Below the pieces are notes generated by a model. The model was not told where the DNA came from and ran no database searches. It saw only the letters and a list, made by a program, of their open reading frames with translations. From the NCBI GenBank assembly GCA_021773155.1, contig JAJFKQ010000253.1, positions 1-48,684 of the forward strand: a stretch of 48,684 bases of DNA. Direction: 5' to 3'. Position numbers and translations under genes: made by a program. Source of the DNA: Woeseiaceae bacterium. GTDB taxonomy: Bacteria; Pseudomonadota; Gammaproteobacteria; Steroidobacterales; Woeseiaceae. Of this stretch, positions 18,165 to 27,042 are shown one piece after another. Position 1 is the stretch's first letter, and the number at the start of each line of letters is the position of its first letter.

Positions 18165-19781
18165 ATGACTAAGAGACGAAATGCACGGCACTGGGATGCG
18201 CCGCAGCTTCATGGAGATCATCCGCGCCCTGTCACGCGACGCCAGTTCGTGGCACAAGGCTTCATGACGGGTGCTGCTTACACGGTTGGCGGTGGTGCGC
18301 TTAGCCTGCTGTCTGCGAATGCGATGGCAGCTCTGTCACCAGACATCGATGATCTGCGCCTGAACACCTGCCAAATCACGGATGGTGCAGGAAAAATTCC
18401 GTTCATCTGTATTGACCTCGCAGGTGGTGCGAATATTTCGGGGTCCAACGTTCTCGTAGGCCAGTCGGGCGGTCAAAGCGACTTCCTGAGCACAGCTGGT
18501 TACGAAAAAATGGGTCTGCCAGGTGACATGGTACCTGGCCTGACCGACACAAACGGCAATCCGTTTGCGAACTTCGATCTGGGCCTCGGGTTCCACTTTG
18601 ACAGCGCATTCCGCCGCGGCATCATGGCAAGCCTGACGCCTGGAACTGAGGCGAATATCAACGGTGCGGTAATTCCCGCACGTTCCGATAACGACACCGG
18701 CAACAATCCGCATAACCCAATGGCCGGTATCGCTCTGGCGGGTTCCAAGGGATCCATATTGACGCTAGCTGGATCTGAGAACACCGAATCGGGTGGCAAT
18801 TCCATGGCCCCTGCGATGTTGTACAACCCGGAGCTGCGACCCACAAAGGTCGACCGCCCAAGCGACGTCGTCAACCTGGTTGACACGGGAGATCTCGTCG
18901 GCATTCTTTCGAAAGCAGATGCCACGGCAGTTATGGAGTCTATCTATCGCCTGTCTGACCAGAAAATGGGCCGGGTCGACACCCTGGTCGCTGAAGACGC
19001 AGCCATAAAGAAATCCGTACGATGTGGTTACGTGAAAGCTGCGCATATCGCCGAAGAGTTCGGTGGCGTGCCGATCGATCCACTTCTCGATACCAACATC
19101 GTTGCCGATGATAATTCCGCGATTTTCACAACCGCCGAGTTTACAGACGGCAGCCGCAGCGCTCGCGAATTCCAGAAAACAGCTTCCGTCATGAAGCTCG
19201 TCATGAACGGCTTCGCTGGTGCCGGCTGTATCGAGATGGGTGGCTACGATTACCACGGTGGTGCACGCGCTGAGGGCGAGGTCAAAGACTTCCGTGCCGG
19301 CCGCTGTATGGGCGCAGTACTCGAATACGCTGCGCGACTGGTCAAACCCGTCATGATGTACGTATTCAGCGACGGCTCGTTGTCATCGAACGGCACCATT
19401 GATAATTCGACCGAGGGTCGTGGCAAAGGTGAATGGACGAGTGACAACTCGTCAACCGCCGCGTCATTCTTCCTTGTCTATAATCCGACTCGAAGACCAA
19501 TATTGCTGGGAGGTACGCCCGAGGAACAGGCTGTTCACCAGCAAATCGGTGCGATGGATGCGGGTGGCTCAGTGATGCGTGCGGCAACGCCGATGGCCAA
19601 TAACGTCAATTTGCTCGTTAACTCGGTCATATTGAACTACATGGCGCTGCACGGTGATCAAGGCAACTTCGGCAATCTATTGTCCCCGGGCTGGAACCAC
19701 GGCCTCGGCGGAGCCACTCAGTTGGATGCATTGACCGCATTCTCCCCGATCGTCAGTGGAACTATCGCCAATCCCGTATAA
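18165..19781 (+). CDS. Tat-exported DUF1501-like protein
   Basis: VTRRQFVAQGFMTGAAYTVGGGALSLLSANAMAA twin-arginine signal; GGYDYHGG and late-domain layout like DUF1501; ATG at 18165 after AAAGGAAC. Confidence 0.65.
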   Translation: MTKRRNARHWDAPQLHGDHPRPVTRRQFVAQGFMTGAAYTVGGGALSLLSANAMAALSPDIDDLRLNTCQITDGAGKIPFICIDLAGGANISGSNVLVGQSGGQSDFLSTAGYEKMGLPGDMVPGLTDTNGNPFANFDLGLGFHFDSAFRRGIMASLTPGTEANINGAVIPARSDNDTGNNPHNPMAGIALAGSKGSILTLAGSENTESGGNSMAPAMLYNPELRPTKVDRPSDVVNLVDTGDLVGILSKADATAVMESIYRLSDQKMGRVDTLVAEDAAIKKSVRCGYVKAAHIAEEFGGVPIDPLLDTNIVADDNSAIFTTAEFTDGSRSAREFQKTASVMKLVMNGFAGAGCIEMGGYDYHGGARAEGEVKDFRAGRCMGAVLEYAARLVKPVMMYVFSDGSLSSNGTIDNSTEGRGKGEWTSDNSSTAASFFLVYNPTRRPILLGGTPEEQAVHQQIGAMDAGGSVMRAATPMANNVNLLVNSVILNYMALHGDQGNFGNLLSPGWNHGLGGATQLDALTAFSPIVSGTIANPV

Positions 19782-19805
19782 CAAGTAATCGTTAAACGCG
19801 AGAAC

Positions 19806-19842
19806 ACGGCCAGTCGCCCCCTTACGACTGGCCGTTTTTGTT
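19806..19842 (+). terminator. Rho-independent terminator after the plus-strand cytochrome/LamG/DUF1501 operon
   Basis: ACGGCCAGTCG-cccccttа-like 8-nt loop (CCCCCTTA)-CGACTGGCCGT, perfect 11-bp stem, followed by TTTTTGTT. Confidence 0.92.
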
Positions 19843-19857
19843 GCATAATCCGATTCC

Positions 19858-21225
19858 ATGACCAACGTAACGCATCTCCTCGCCTGCCCGCGCTGTGACA
19901 AGACGCCGCTGGATTCGTCTGACGACGCATTGCATTGCAAAGCCTGCAAAGTCGACTTTCCGATGCTGGAAGGTATGCCCTGGATGTTCGCCGAACCGCA
20001 GGCGGCGCTTGGTGAATGGCGTGGCAGACTGCAGTTTTCGCTGCAGCAGCTGAGCCACGAAATTAGCAGTCTTGAAAAAGAGCTGCAGGCCAGGGATCTG
20101 AGCGCCCTGGCGAAAAGTCGTGTCGAACGCTACAAGAAAGCTGTCGAATCGCATCGGCGCTCTTTGCAGAAACTACTGCAGCCCATCGAGATGCAATCTC
20201 TGCAAGGCAACTATGAAAGTTACCTTGCGCTACGAACGAGGATGCCGTCCGATCAGGGCTTGAACACCTACTATCCCAACATCCACCGCGACTGGTCGTG
20301 GGGTGAAGAAGAAAACAAGGCGTCATTAAAGCAGGTCCGGGCGATGCTTCATGACCACGCCGAACTTGGCAATATACTGGTGCTCGGGTCAGGCGCCGGT
20401 CGCCTGGCGTACGACATTCATACAAAACTCAATTGCACGTCGACTGTGGCTATGGATTTCAATCCGTTGCTTATGCTCGTTGCCAAAGCAGTGACATCGG
20501 GAAAAACCCTCAGCCTTTATGAATTTCCGATCGCCCCACTCGCGCTCGATGATGACGCTGTACTCAGAAAACTAACCGCGCCCGAAATTGCCGGCGAAAA
20601 TTTTCATCTGGTTCTTGGTGACGCATTGCGAGCACCGTTCCCGGACGCGTCTTTCGATACTGTCGTGACGCCGTGGTTCATCGATATTATCAGCGAGGAT
20701 TTGCCAGCGCTCTCAGCACGTATCAACAATCTTTTGAAAGATAACGGTCGCTGGGTGAACTTCGGCTCGCTGGCTTTCGCGAATCCCGAGCGTGCGCGCT
20801 GCTATAGCCCGGAGGAAACCAAGGCGATCGTTGCCGAAAACGGCTTCTCCGATCCCTACGTGTCACAGGCAACGATTCCTTACATGAATTCACCGGCAAG
20901 CCGGCACGGTCGTCAGGAGCGTGTATTTTCATTTTCGGCGTACAAGGAACGCAACGCGAAAAAGCCGGAGCGATACGTGGCATTACCTGACTGGATAGTC
21001 ACCGGCAAAGATCCCGTACCACTGACTCCGTCATTCCGGCAGCAAACCATGACGACACAAATATATTCTTTCATCATGTCACTCATCGACGGTAAACGAT
21101 CGATCAAAGACATGGCGGTTGTGCTGGAAAATCAAAAACTCATGACGAAGGAAGAGGCAGAACCTGCCATTCGCTCATTTATGACAAAGATGTACGACGA
21201 CTCGAAGAAACAGTCGGGGTTCTAA
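19858..21225 (+). CDS. Class I SAM-dependent methyltransferase with Trm112-like zinc-ribbon N-terminus
   Basis: CPRCDKTPLDSSDDALHCKACKVDFPMLEGMPWMF, then ILVLGSGAGRLAYDIH and DAPFPDASFDTVVTPWFIDII-like SAM motifs. Confidence 0.8.
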   Translation: MTNVTHLLACPRCDKTPLDSSDDALHCKACKVDFPMLEGMPWMFAEPQAALGEWRGRLQFSLQQLSHEISSLEKELQARDLSALAKSRVERYKKAVESHRRSLQKLLQPIEMQSLQGNYESYLALRTRMPSDQGLNTYYPNIHRDWSWGEEENKASLKQVRAMLHDHAELGNILVLGSGAGRLAYDIHTKLNCTSTVAMDFNPLLMLVAKAVTSGKTLSLYEFPIAPLALDDDAVLRKLTAPEIAGENFHLVLGDALRAPFPDASFDTVVTPWFIDIISEDLPALSARINNLLKDNGRWVNFGSLAFANPERARCYSPEETKAIVAENGFSDPYVSQATIPYMNSPASRHGRQERVFSFSAYKERNAKKPERYVALPDWIVTGKDPVPLTPSFRQQTMTTQIYSFIMSLIDGKRSIKDMAVVLENQKLMTKEEAEPAIRSFMTKMYDDSKKQSGF

Positions 21226-22118
21226 AAGCGAGATTGAATGTAGGCACCCATCTTGTCGATGGCCTTACGCGACTCCGGCATCTTGCGCGTGAACACCTGG
21301 AACACGTGCCACATCTCGGGCCAGATCTCGAGCTCAACGTCTATCCCAGCCGCGATGCATTGGTCCGCAATTCTCTCCGAGTCGCTCAACAGAATCTCAT
21401 CATCGCCAACCTGAATAAACATGGGCGGCAAACCTTCGATGTCTGCGAAAACCGGTGAGACAAGCGGAAATCGACGCTGGTGTGGCTCGCAGTAGTAATC
21501 AGCGATGAACGACAAATCCCTGGGATGAAACCACGGATCCTGTGCTGCCCGGGTTCTTATGGACTCCCCGCTGCCAGTGACATCGAGAAACGGAGACAAC
21601 AGTACCGCTGCCGCGGGCAAAGGGTCGCCTGCATCTCGCAAAGCCAGCATCGTCGCAACTGTGAGCCCACCTCCCGCCGAGTCACCCGCGAAAATGATGT
21701 CTTCTGCCTTAATGCCCATTTCGAGCAATGATCGATAAATCGCGACTGCATCGTCGATAGCGGCCGGAAACTTGTGCTCGGGCGCCAGGCGGTATTCCGG
21801 AAGCAAAGCCCGAATACGGCCAGCCCGGGCGATATGGCTGACCAACTGGCGATGCATGTCGCAACCGCCGATAACATAGCCACCACCGTGTAAATACAGA
21901 AGCAGCTTGCCGTCCATATGATATTTAGGCGTCAGCCATTCGGCGTACAGACCGTTAATCTCATCCGGTTCTACACGCACACGAAATGCTGTGATCATCA
22001 GTTTGGTGAGCCAACGCCACAGCCCGCGGATCTTGTCGAAGTTGGCATTGGCGACGTCGATACGCTGCACGAATGCACTCGATACAGAACGAATAATTTT
22101 GGCGCGAATACTGCTCAT
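21222..22118 (-). CDS. Alpha/beta hydrolase (hormone-sensitive lipase-like)
   Basis: LYLHGGGYVIGG oxyanion HGGG motif and FAGDSAGGGL nucleophile motif. Confidence 0.9.
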   Translation of the reverse strand: MSSIRAKIIRSVSSAFVQRIDVANANFDKIRGLWRWLTKLMITAFRVRVEPDEINGLYAEWLTPKYHMDGKLLLYLHGGGYVIGGCDMHRQLVSHIARAGRIRALLPEYRLAPEHKFPAAIDDAVAIYRSLLEMGIKAEDIIFAGDSAGGGLTVATMLALRDAGDPLPAAAVLLSPFLDVTGSGESIRTRAAQDPWFHPRDLSFIADYYCEPHQRRFPLVSPVFADIEGLPPMFIQVGDDEILLSDSERIADQCIAAGIDVELEIWPEMWHVFQVFTRKMPESRKAIDKMGAYIQSRF

Positions 22119-22165
22119 TTAAGTTTATGATGGCACAGTGATTGAAAATTGAGAGTACACCACTA

Positions 22166-23068
22166 ATGAAATCGCTGCGCACGCCCGATACACGTTTTGA
22201 AAACCTGCCCGGTTACGACTTCGAACCCAACTACGTTGAAGTCGATGGTTTACGCATGCATTACGTTGATGAAGGCGCAGCCGATGGCGCTGTCGTTCTG
22301 TTACTGCACGGCGAGCCCAGCTGGTCGTATCTCTATCGCCACATGATTCCGCCGCTTCGCGATGCTGGTTTTCGCGTCGTAGCACCCGACCTGATCGGCT
22401 TTGGAAAATCCGATAAGCCGAGTCAGAAAAGTGACTACACCTACGCGGGTCACGTCGCCTGGATGCAGCAATTTCTTGAGGCACTCAACTTGAATGACAT
22501 CACGCTTTTCTGTCAGGACTGGGGCTCGCTGATTGGCCTCAGAATCGCTGCAGAAAACGAACAGCGATTCGCACGTATCGCGCTCGGCAATGGCGGACTA
22601 CCGACGGGCGATCAGAAGCTGCCGACAGCATTCAAGATTTGGCAAAATTTCGCACGTTTTAGTCCGTGGTTCCCGATCGGCAAGCTTATCCAGAAAGGGA
22701 CTGTTACAGAATTGTCAGACGCGGAAGTCGCTGCCTATGACGCGCCATTCCCGTCGGCGAAGTTTAAGGCCGGAGCGCGGGCCTTTCCATTACTGGTTCC
22801 ATCGACACCGAACGACCCCGCTACGGTCGCGAATCGAATTGCCTGGGATGTATTCAAGAATTGGGAAAAACCGTTCTTGACGACCTTCAGCAACCGGGAT
22901 CCGATCACTCGTGGTGGACAGAAGGTTTGGCAGGAGACTGTTCCGGGCGCAAAGAAGCTCGAACACGTAAAGATCAGGAACGCGGGTCACTTCCTGCAGG
23001 AAGATAAAGGACCGGAGCTCGCCGAAGTCCTGATTCGGTTTATTCGGGACTACCGCTCGAGGTATTGA
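22166..23068 (+). CDS. Haloalkane dehalogenase-like alpha/beta hydrolase
   Basis: [13 protein letters not shown], nucleophile [13 protein letters not shown] (Asp), [23 protein letters not shown] 22166 preferred over 22142. Confidence 0.85.
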   Translation: MKSLRTPDTRFENLPGYDFEPNYVEVDGLRMHYVDEGAADGAVVLLLHGEPSWSYLYRHMIPPLRDAGFRVVAPDLIGFGKSDKPSQKSDYTYAGHVAWMQQFLEALNLNDITLFCQDWGSLIGLRIAAENEQRFARIALGNGGLPTGDQKLPTAFKIWQNFARFSPWFPIGKLIQKGTVTELSDAEVAAYDAPFPSAKFKAGARAFPLLVPSTPNDPATVANRIAWDVFKNWEKPFLTTFSNRDPITRGGQKVWQETVPGAKKLEHVKIRNAGHFLQEDKGPELAEVLIRFIRDYRSRY

Positions 23069-23373
23069 AGCTTGTCTTTCACGTCACGCCATTCGTCGGC
23101 GTCATCCGGTGGATCTTTCATCTCGGTGATCACCGGCCAGTCTTGTGACAATTCTTCGTTGAGCTTGAGGTAGTGCTCCTGCCCCGCGGGCAATTCGTCT
23201 TCGGAGTAAATAGCTTCTACCGGGCACTCGGGCTCGCACAAAGTACAGTCGATGCACTCGTCAGGATCGATCACGAGAAAGTTCGGGCCTTCGTGGAAGC
23301 AGTCTACGGGGCAAACCTCGACACAATCGGTCAATTTGCACTTAATACAGGCTTCTGTAACAACGAATGTCAT
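23050..23373 (-). CDS. fdxA: 7Fe (3Fe-4S/4Fe-4S) FdxA-type ferredoxin
   Basis: [56 protein letters not shown]; start 23373 rather than the ORF-track 23595. Confidence 0.93.
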   Translation of the reverse strand: MTFVVTEACIKCKLTDCVEVCPVDCFHEGPNFLVIDPDECIDCTLCEPECPVEAIYSEDELPAGQEHYLKLNEELSQDWPVITEMKDPPDDADEWRDVKDKLQYLER

Positions 23374-23530
23374 GCTGGGAACCTCAATTTCCGGAGCGCG
23401 TACGCTATGCGAAGTCGTGTCGCTAATCAAGCTGTGATTTAACACATAGACCCGCGACTTGTCGATTGCGTTAAACTCACGAGCACGCGCCTGATCTGGC
23501 ATTGACTCAATCTCAAAAAGAATATAATTA

Positions 23531-25372
23531 GTGAATAAAAACAAGGATGTAGAATCGATCGTCGTGCGCCTCGCGGGCGATTCCGGCGACGGCATACAAC
23601 TGATGGGATCACAATTTGCGGTCTCTACGGCCCTGTCGGGCGTCGATTTTGCGACGTTTCCCGATTATCCGGCCGAAATCAGGGCACCTGTCGGCACCAC
23701 GTTTGGCGTTTCTGCCTACCAGATCAATCTCGGCGGTGGCCCGATAACAACGCCGGGTGATGCACCTGATGTGCTGGTCGCGTTCAACCCGGCCGCGCTG
23801 AAGGTTAGCTTGTCGTTGCTAAAAAGGGGCGCACTCGTCATTCTCAATAATGACGGGTTCACGCCGCGCAATCTGGCCAAAGCTGGTTACGACAGCGACC
23901 CGCGAGAGGGTGACGTGCTTACCGATTTTCAGGTTATCACCGCCGACATCACACACCTCAACCTGGAAGCCGTCAAAGAATTCGGTCTCAGCAAGAGCGA
24001 AGGTGGGCGCTGCAAGAACTTCTGGGCACTCGGCGCATTGCTGTGGATGTTTGGTCGCGATCTTCAGTCGGTTGAAACCTGGATCAAGCGCCGCCTCGCG
24101 GAACACCCCACTCTCCGTGATGCCAACATCACTGCATTGCACGCTGGGCATGCGTACGGGGAGACGGCAGAGCTCGCTGCAGCTTTGCCACAAATACATC
24201 TGCCCGAAATAAAACTGGAATCGGGAGAATACCGCAGCATCACGGGCGCTGAAGCATTGGCGTTGGGTATTGCCGCGGCGGGTGAGCTTGCCGACAAGCC
24301 GATCATGTTTTGTTCCTACCCGATTACACCCGCCTCACCTTTGTTGCATCGACTCTCACGCCTCTGCGAAATGGGCGTCGGGACGTTTCAGGCAGAAGAC
24401 GAAATTGCCGCGATCTGTGCCGCGATCGGTGCATCCTACGGAGGCATGATTGGCGTGACCTCAAGTTCTGGTCCCGGCATAGCGTTGAAGACCGAGGCGA
24501 TGGGACTGGCGGTGAATGCCGAACTGCCGCTGGTCATTGTGAACTGGCAACGCGGTGGTCCATCGACAGGGTTGCCGACCAAGACCGAACAATCGGATCT
24601 TTACCAGGCCGTTTACGGGCGCAATGGTGATACACCGATACCGGTTCTCGCAGCATCGACAGCAGGTGACTGTTTTGAAATGGCGATCGAAGCGGTACGC
24701 ATTGCCTTAAGACACATGACACCTGTCATTTTGCTGGCTGACGGTTATCTTTCGAATGCCGCCGAGCCCTGGAAGATTCCTGATGTCTCCGCTTTGCGCC
24801 CCATTAAGCACCAGCCAGTTCCGGATTCCGATGAAAGCCCGGAATGCCGGGCGTTCACTCGCGACGCAGATAGTCTAGGCCGACCCTGGGTTACACCGGG
24901 TATGCCGGAGCTGATGCACCGCATCGGCGGTCTTGAGAAGGATGTCGCTACCGGGCACATCTCTTATGACCCGGCGAATCACCAGGCAATGACTGACCTT
25001 CGCGCGGCGAAAGTCGAGTTGGTCGCGAACTTCATTCCGGACCAGCAAATGGAGCTCGGCGACGATAGTGGCGATCTGGTTATTGTTGGCTGGGGATCGA
25101 CCTACGGGCCTATCTACCAGGCGGCTCGAGCTACCGGAACCAGTTTCATCCACTTGCGACACTTGCATCCGTTTCCGAAAAACCTCGGCGCTTTGCTGGG
25201 ACGATTCGACAAGGTTCTGGTTCCGGAAATGAACACCGGGCAACTAGCGACACTGCTGCGCGACAAACTTTGCCTGGATCCGATTTCATTCCCGAAGGTC
25301 AGTGGTCAACCGTTCCTGATCAGTGAGCTTGTTGAAAAAATTGCGGCAGTGAAGAAGGGGCAAGCGTCATGA
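23531..25372 (+). CDS. korA: 2-oxoacid:ferredoxin oxidoreductase, fused gamma/alpha subunit
   Basis: [19 protein letters not shown] (gamma) followed by alpha domain [16 protein letters not shown]...[47 protein letters not shown]. Confidence 0.9.
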   Translation: MNKNKDVESIVVRLAGDSGDGIQLMGSQFAVSTALSGVDFATFPDYPAEIRAPVGTTFGVSAYQINLGGGPITTPGDAPDVLVAFNPAALKVSLSLLKRGALVILNNDGFTPRNLAKAGYDSDPREGDVLTDFQVITADITHLNLEAVKEFGLSKSEGGRCKNFWALGALLWMFGRDLQSVETWIKRRLAEHPTLRDANITALHAGHAYGETAELAAALPQIHLPEIKLESGEYRSITGAEALALGIAAAGELADKPIMFCSYPITPASPLLHRLSRLCEMGVGTFQAEDEIAAICAAIGASYGGMIGVTSSSGPGIALKTEAMGLAVNAELPLVIVNWQRGGPSTGLPTKTEQSDLYQAVYGRNGDTPIPVLAASTAGDCFEMAIEAVRIALRHMTPVILLADGYLSNAAEPWKIPDVSALRPIKHQPVPDSDESPECRAFTRDADSLGRPWVTPGMPELMHRIGGLEKDVATGHISYDPANHQAMTDLRAAKVELVANFIPDQQMELGDDSGDLVIVGWGSTYGPIYQAARATGTSFIHLRHLHPFPKNLGALLGRFDKVLVPEMNTGQLATLLRDKLCLDPISFPKVSGQPFLISELVEKIAAVKKGQAS

Positions 25373-26355
25373 CTGAAAAATTGACGGCCAAAGATTTCGC
25401 GACCTCACAGGAAGTTCGCTGGTGTCCGGGTTGCGGCGACTACGCGGTCCTGAAATCGGTGACCAAGGCACTCGCTGACGTCGGCGCCAGTCGGGAAAAC
25501 ACGGCTTTTGTTTCTGGTATCGGTTGTGCCGCGCGCTTCCCCTATTACGTTGAGACGTATGGATTCCATACGATTCACGGCCGCGCGCCTGCTATAGCAA
25601 CAGGCTTGAAGCTTGCGAATCCAGAACTTGATGTCTGGGTGGTAACGGGGGACGGCGATGGATTATCGATTGGCGGCAACCATTTAATGCACGCTCTGCG
25701 GCGTAACATTGGCCTCAAGATATTGTTATTCAACAATGAGATTTACGGTCTCACAAAGGGGCAATACTCGCCAACCTCGCGCATCGGCACGACCTCTCCA
25801 TCGAGCCCGCGAGGCTCTGTTGATGCGCCGATTTCGCCCGGACAGTTCGCGCTCGGCGCAGGTGCAAAGTTCTATGCACGTGGTGTGGATACGGACAAGG
25901 TGGGCATGAGTCACGTCCTGCAACAGGCTCATGCGTTCGAAGGCACATCTCTGATCGAGATTTTCCAGAACTGCATAGTCTATAACGAGGACGTCTTTGC
26001 AAGTTTCACAGACCGCAAGCATGCAGCGAACAATCAACTGCATCTAAAACACGGCGAACCGATGTTGTTTGGTGAGAACAGCGACAAAGGTATTTATCTG
26101 AATCGCGATACGCTGGAACTGGAAGTTGTTGACGCGACTGCGTCGCCCGAAAAGGTTCTTGTTCATGACGAAGCTAGCGCAACCATTGCACGTTTGTTAA
26201 TCGACCTGCACTTGCCAGTCGCGCTGGGCGTTATCTACCGGCAGCCGACAGTCAGTTACGAAGCGGCCTTCTACGCACATCATCCGTCGCGCATGCAGCG
26301 CACAAAGAGCATCGGTGATTTCATCAAGGGGCCGAGCAGCTGGCATGTCGACTGA
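25369..26355 (+). CDS. korB: 2-oxoacid:ferredoxin oxidoreductase, beta subunit
   Basis: WCPGCGDYAVLKSV, GIGCAARFPYY, TGDGDGLSIGGNHLMHALRRN, NNEIYGLTKGQYSPTS (TPP-binding). Confidence 0.92.
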   Translation: MTEKLTAKDFATSQEVRWCPGCGDYAVLKSVTKALADVGASRENTAFVSGIGCAARFPYYVETYGFHTIHGRAPAIATGLKLANPELDVWVVTGDGDGLSIGGNHLMHALRRNIGLKILLFNNEIYGLTKGQYSPTSRIGTTSPSSPRGSVDAPISPGQFALGAGAKFYARGVDTDKVGMSHVLQQAHAFEGTSLIEIFQNCIVYNEDVFASFTDRKHAANNQLHLKHGEPMLFGENSDKGIYLNRDTLELEVVDATASPEKVLVHDEASATIARLLIDLHLPVALGVIYRQPTVSYEAAFYAHHPSRMQRTKSIGDFIKGPSSWHVD

Positions 26356-26436
26356 TACTGAACACCCCGACGACAGCACGGCTAAGATATTCAGCCCGAA
26401 AGTGCGTTCCCGGAATAACTTTTCAACACGTTAAAC

Positions 26437-26456
26437 AATCCCTCCGCGGAGGGATT
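26437..26456. terminator. 20-bp perfect palindrome, candidate bidirectional terminator
   Basis: AATCCCTCCGCGGAGGGATT, 82 bp after the korB stop and near the 3' end of the HNH remnant; TTGTTTAA follows on the minus strand. Confidence 0.45.
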
Positions 26457-26990
26457 ATTGACCGGCGCGGAAAATTCGCCAATATCATCATCGATCATGT
26501 CCCGCGTCTGATAACCGCAACTTGGGACAGCCCTTCCATCCGTCCGTTTGAAAAACCAGCGATCCTGAAAATCACGTTCAAGACGAAACCCGCCTTCGTG
26601 GACCAAGCGATGATGGCGTGAGCAAAGCAACATCAGGTTATCGAGACTCGTATCACCGCCGGCCGACCAGTGTTTGATGTGATGAGCATCGACAAAGCGT
26701 TTGTGATGGCAGCCAGGAAAAGAGCAGCCTTTATCTCTTGCTCGCAATGCCCGTTTGATAGCTGTGGGAACGGTGCGAGTCTTACGACCCACACTCAATG
26801 GCTCGCCGTCTTCATTCTCGACGATGACAACAGCATCACCGTCACAGCATAATCGTTTCACAGACTCGATCGGCAAGCTCGACCGTCCATCGCCCTCAGT
26901 AAGTGCCGAACGATCAACGTGCACTGTGACCTGGTAGTTGTCGGCGGTAACCAACGCATCCGCTTGCTGCACGGACCAGCTTTCATCCAC

Positions 26991-27016
26991 TGCGGATTTA
27001 ACCGGTCCTCGCAACA
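26991..27016 (+). repeat. IS30 left terminal inverted repeat
   Basis: TGCGGATTTAACCGGTCCTCGCAACA. Confidence 0.8.
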
Positions 27017-27042
27017 TCTAAACTCTAAGTTCAGAGAAGAGG

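Larger units (their letters stand above)
26391..27017 (-). pseudogene. 5'-truncated HNH endonuclease (DUF222/13E12-type C-terminal part)
   Basis: CSFPGCHHKRFVDAHHIKHWSAGGDTSLDNLMLLCSRHHRLVHEGGF HNH domain; first codons (MLRGPVKSA) come from the IS30 left terminal repeat; N-terminal DUF222 half absent. Confidence 0.75.

Noticed and set aside
22131-22146. Near sigma-54 match TGGCACAGTGATTGAA upstream of the dehalogenase-like gene
   Set aside because: The essential -12 GC is GA here; promoter function doubtful.
23374-23595. N-terminal extension of the ferredoxin ORF
   Set aside because: Ferredoxin homology starts exactly at [13 protein letters not shown] (23373); the extension is non-coding intergenic sequence.
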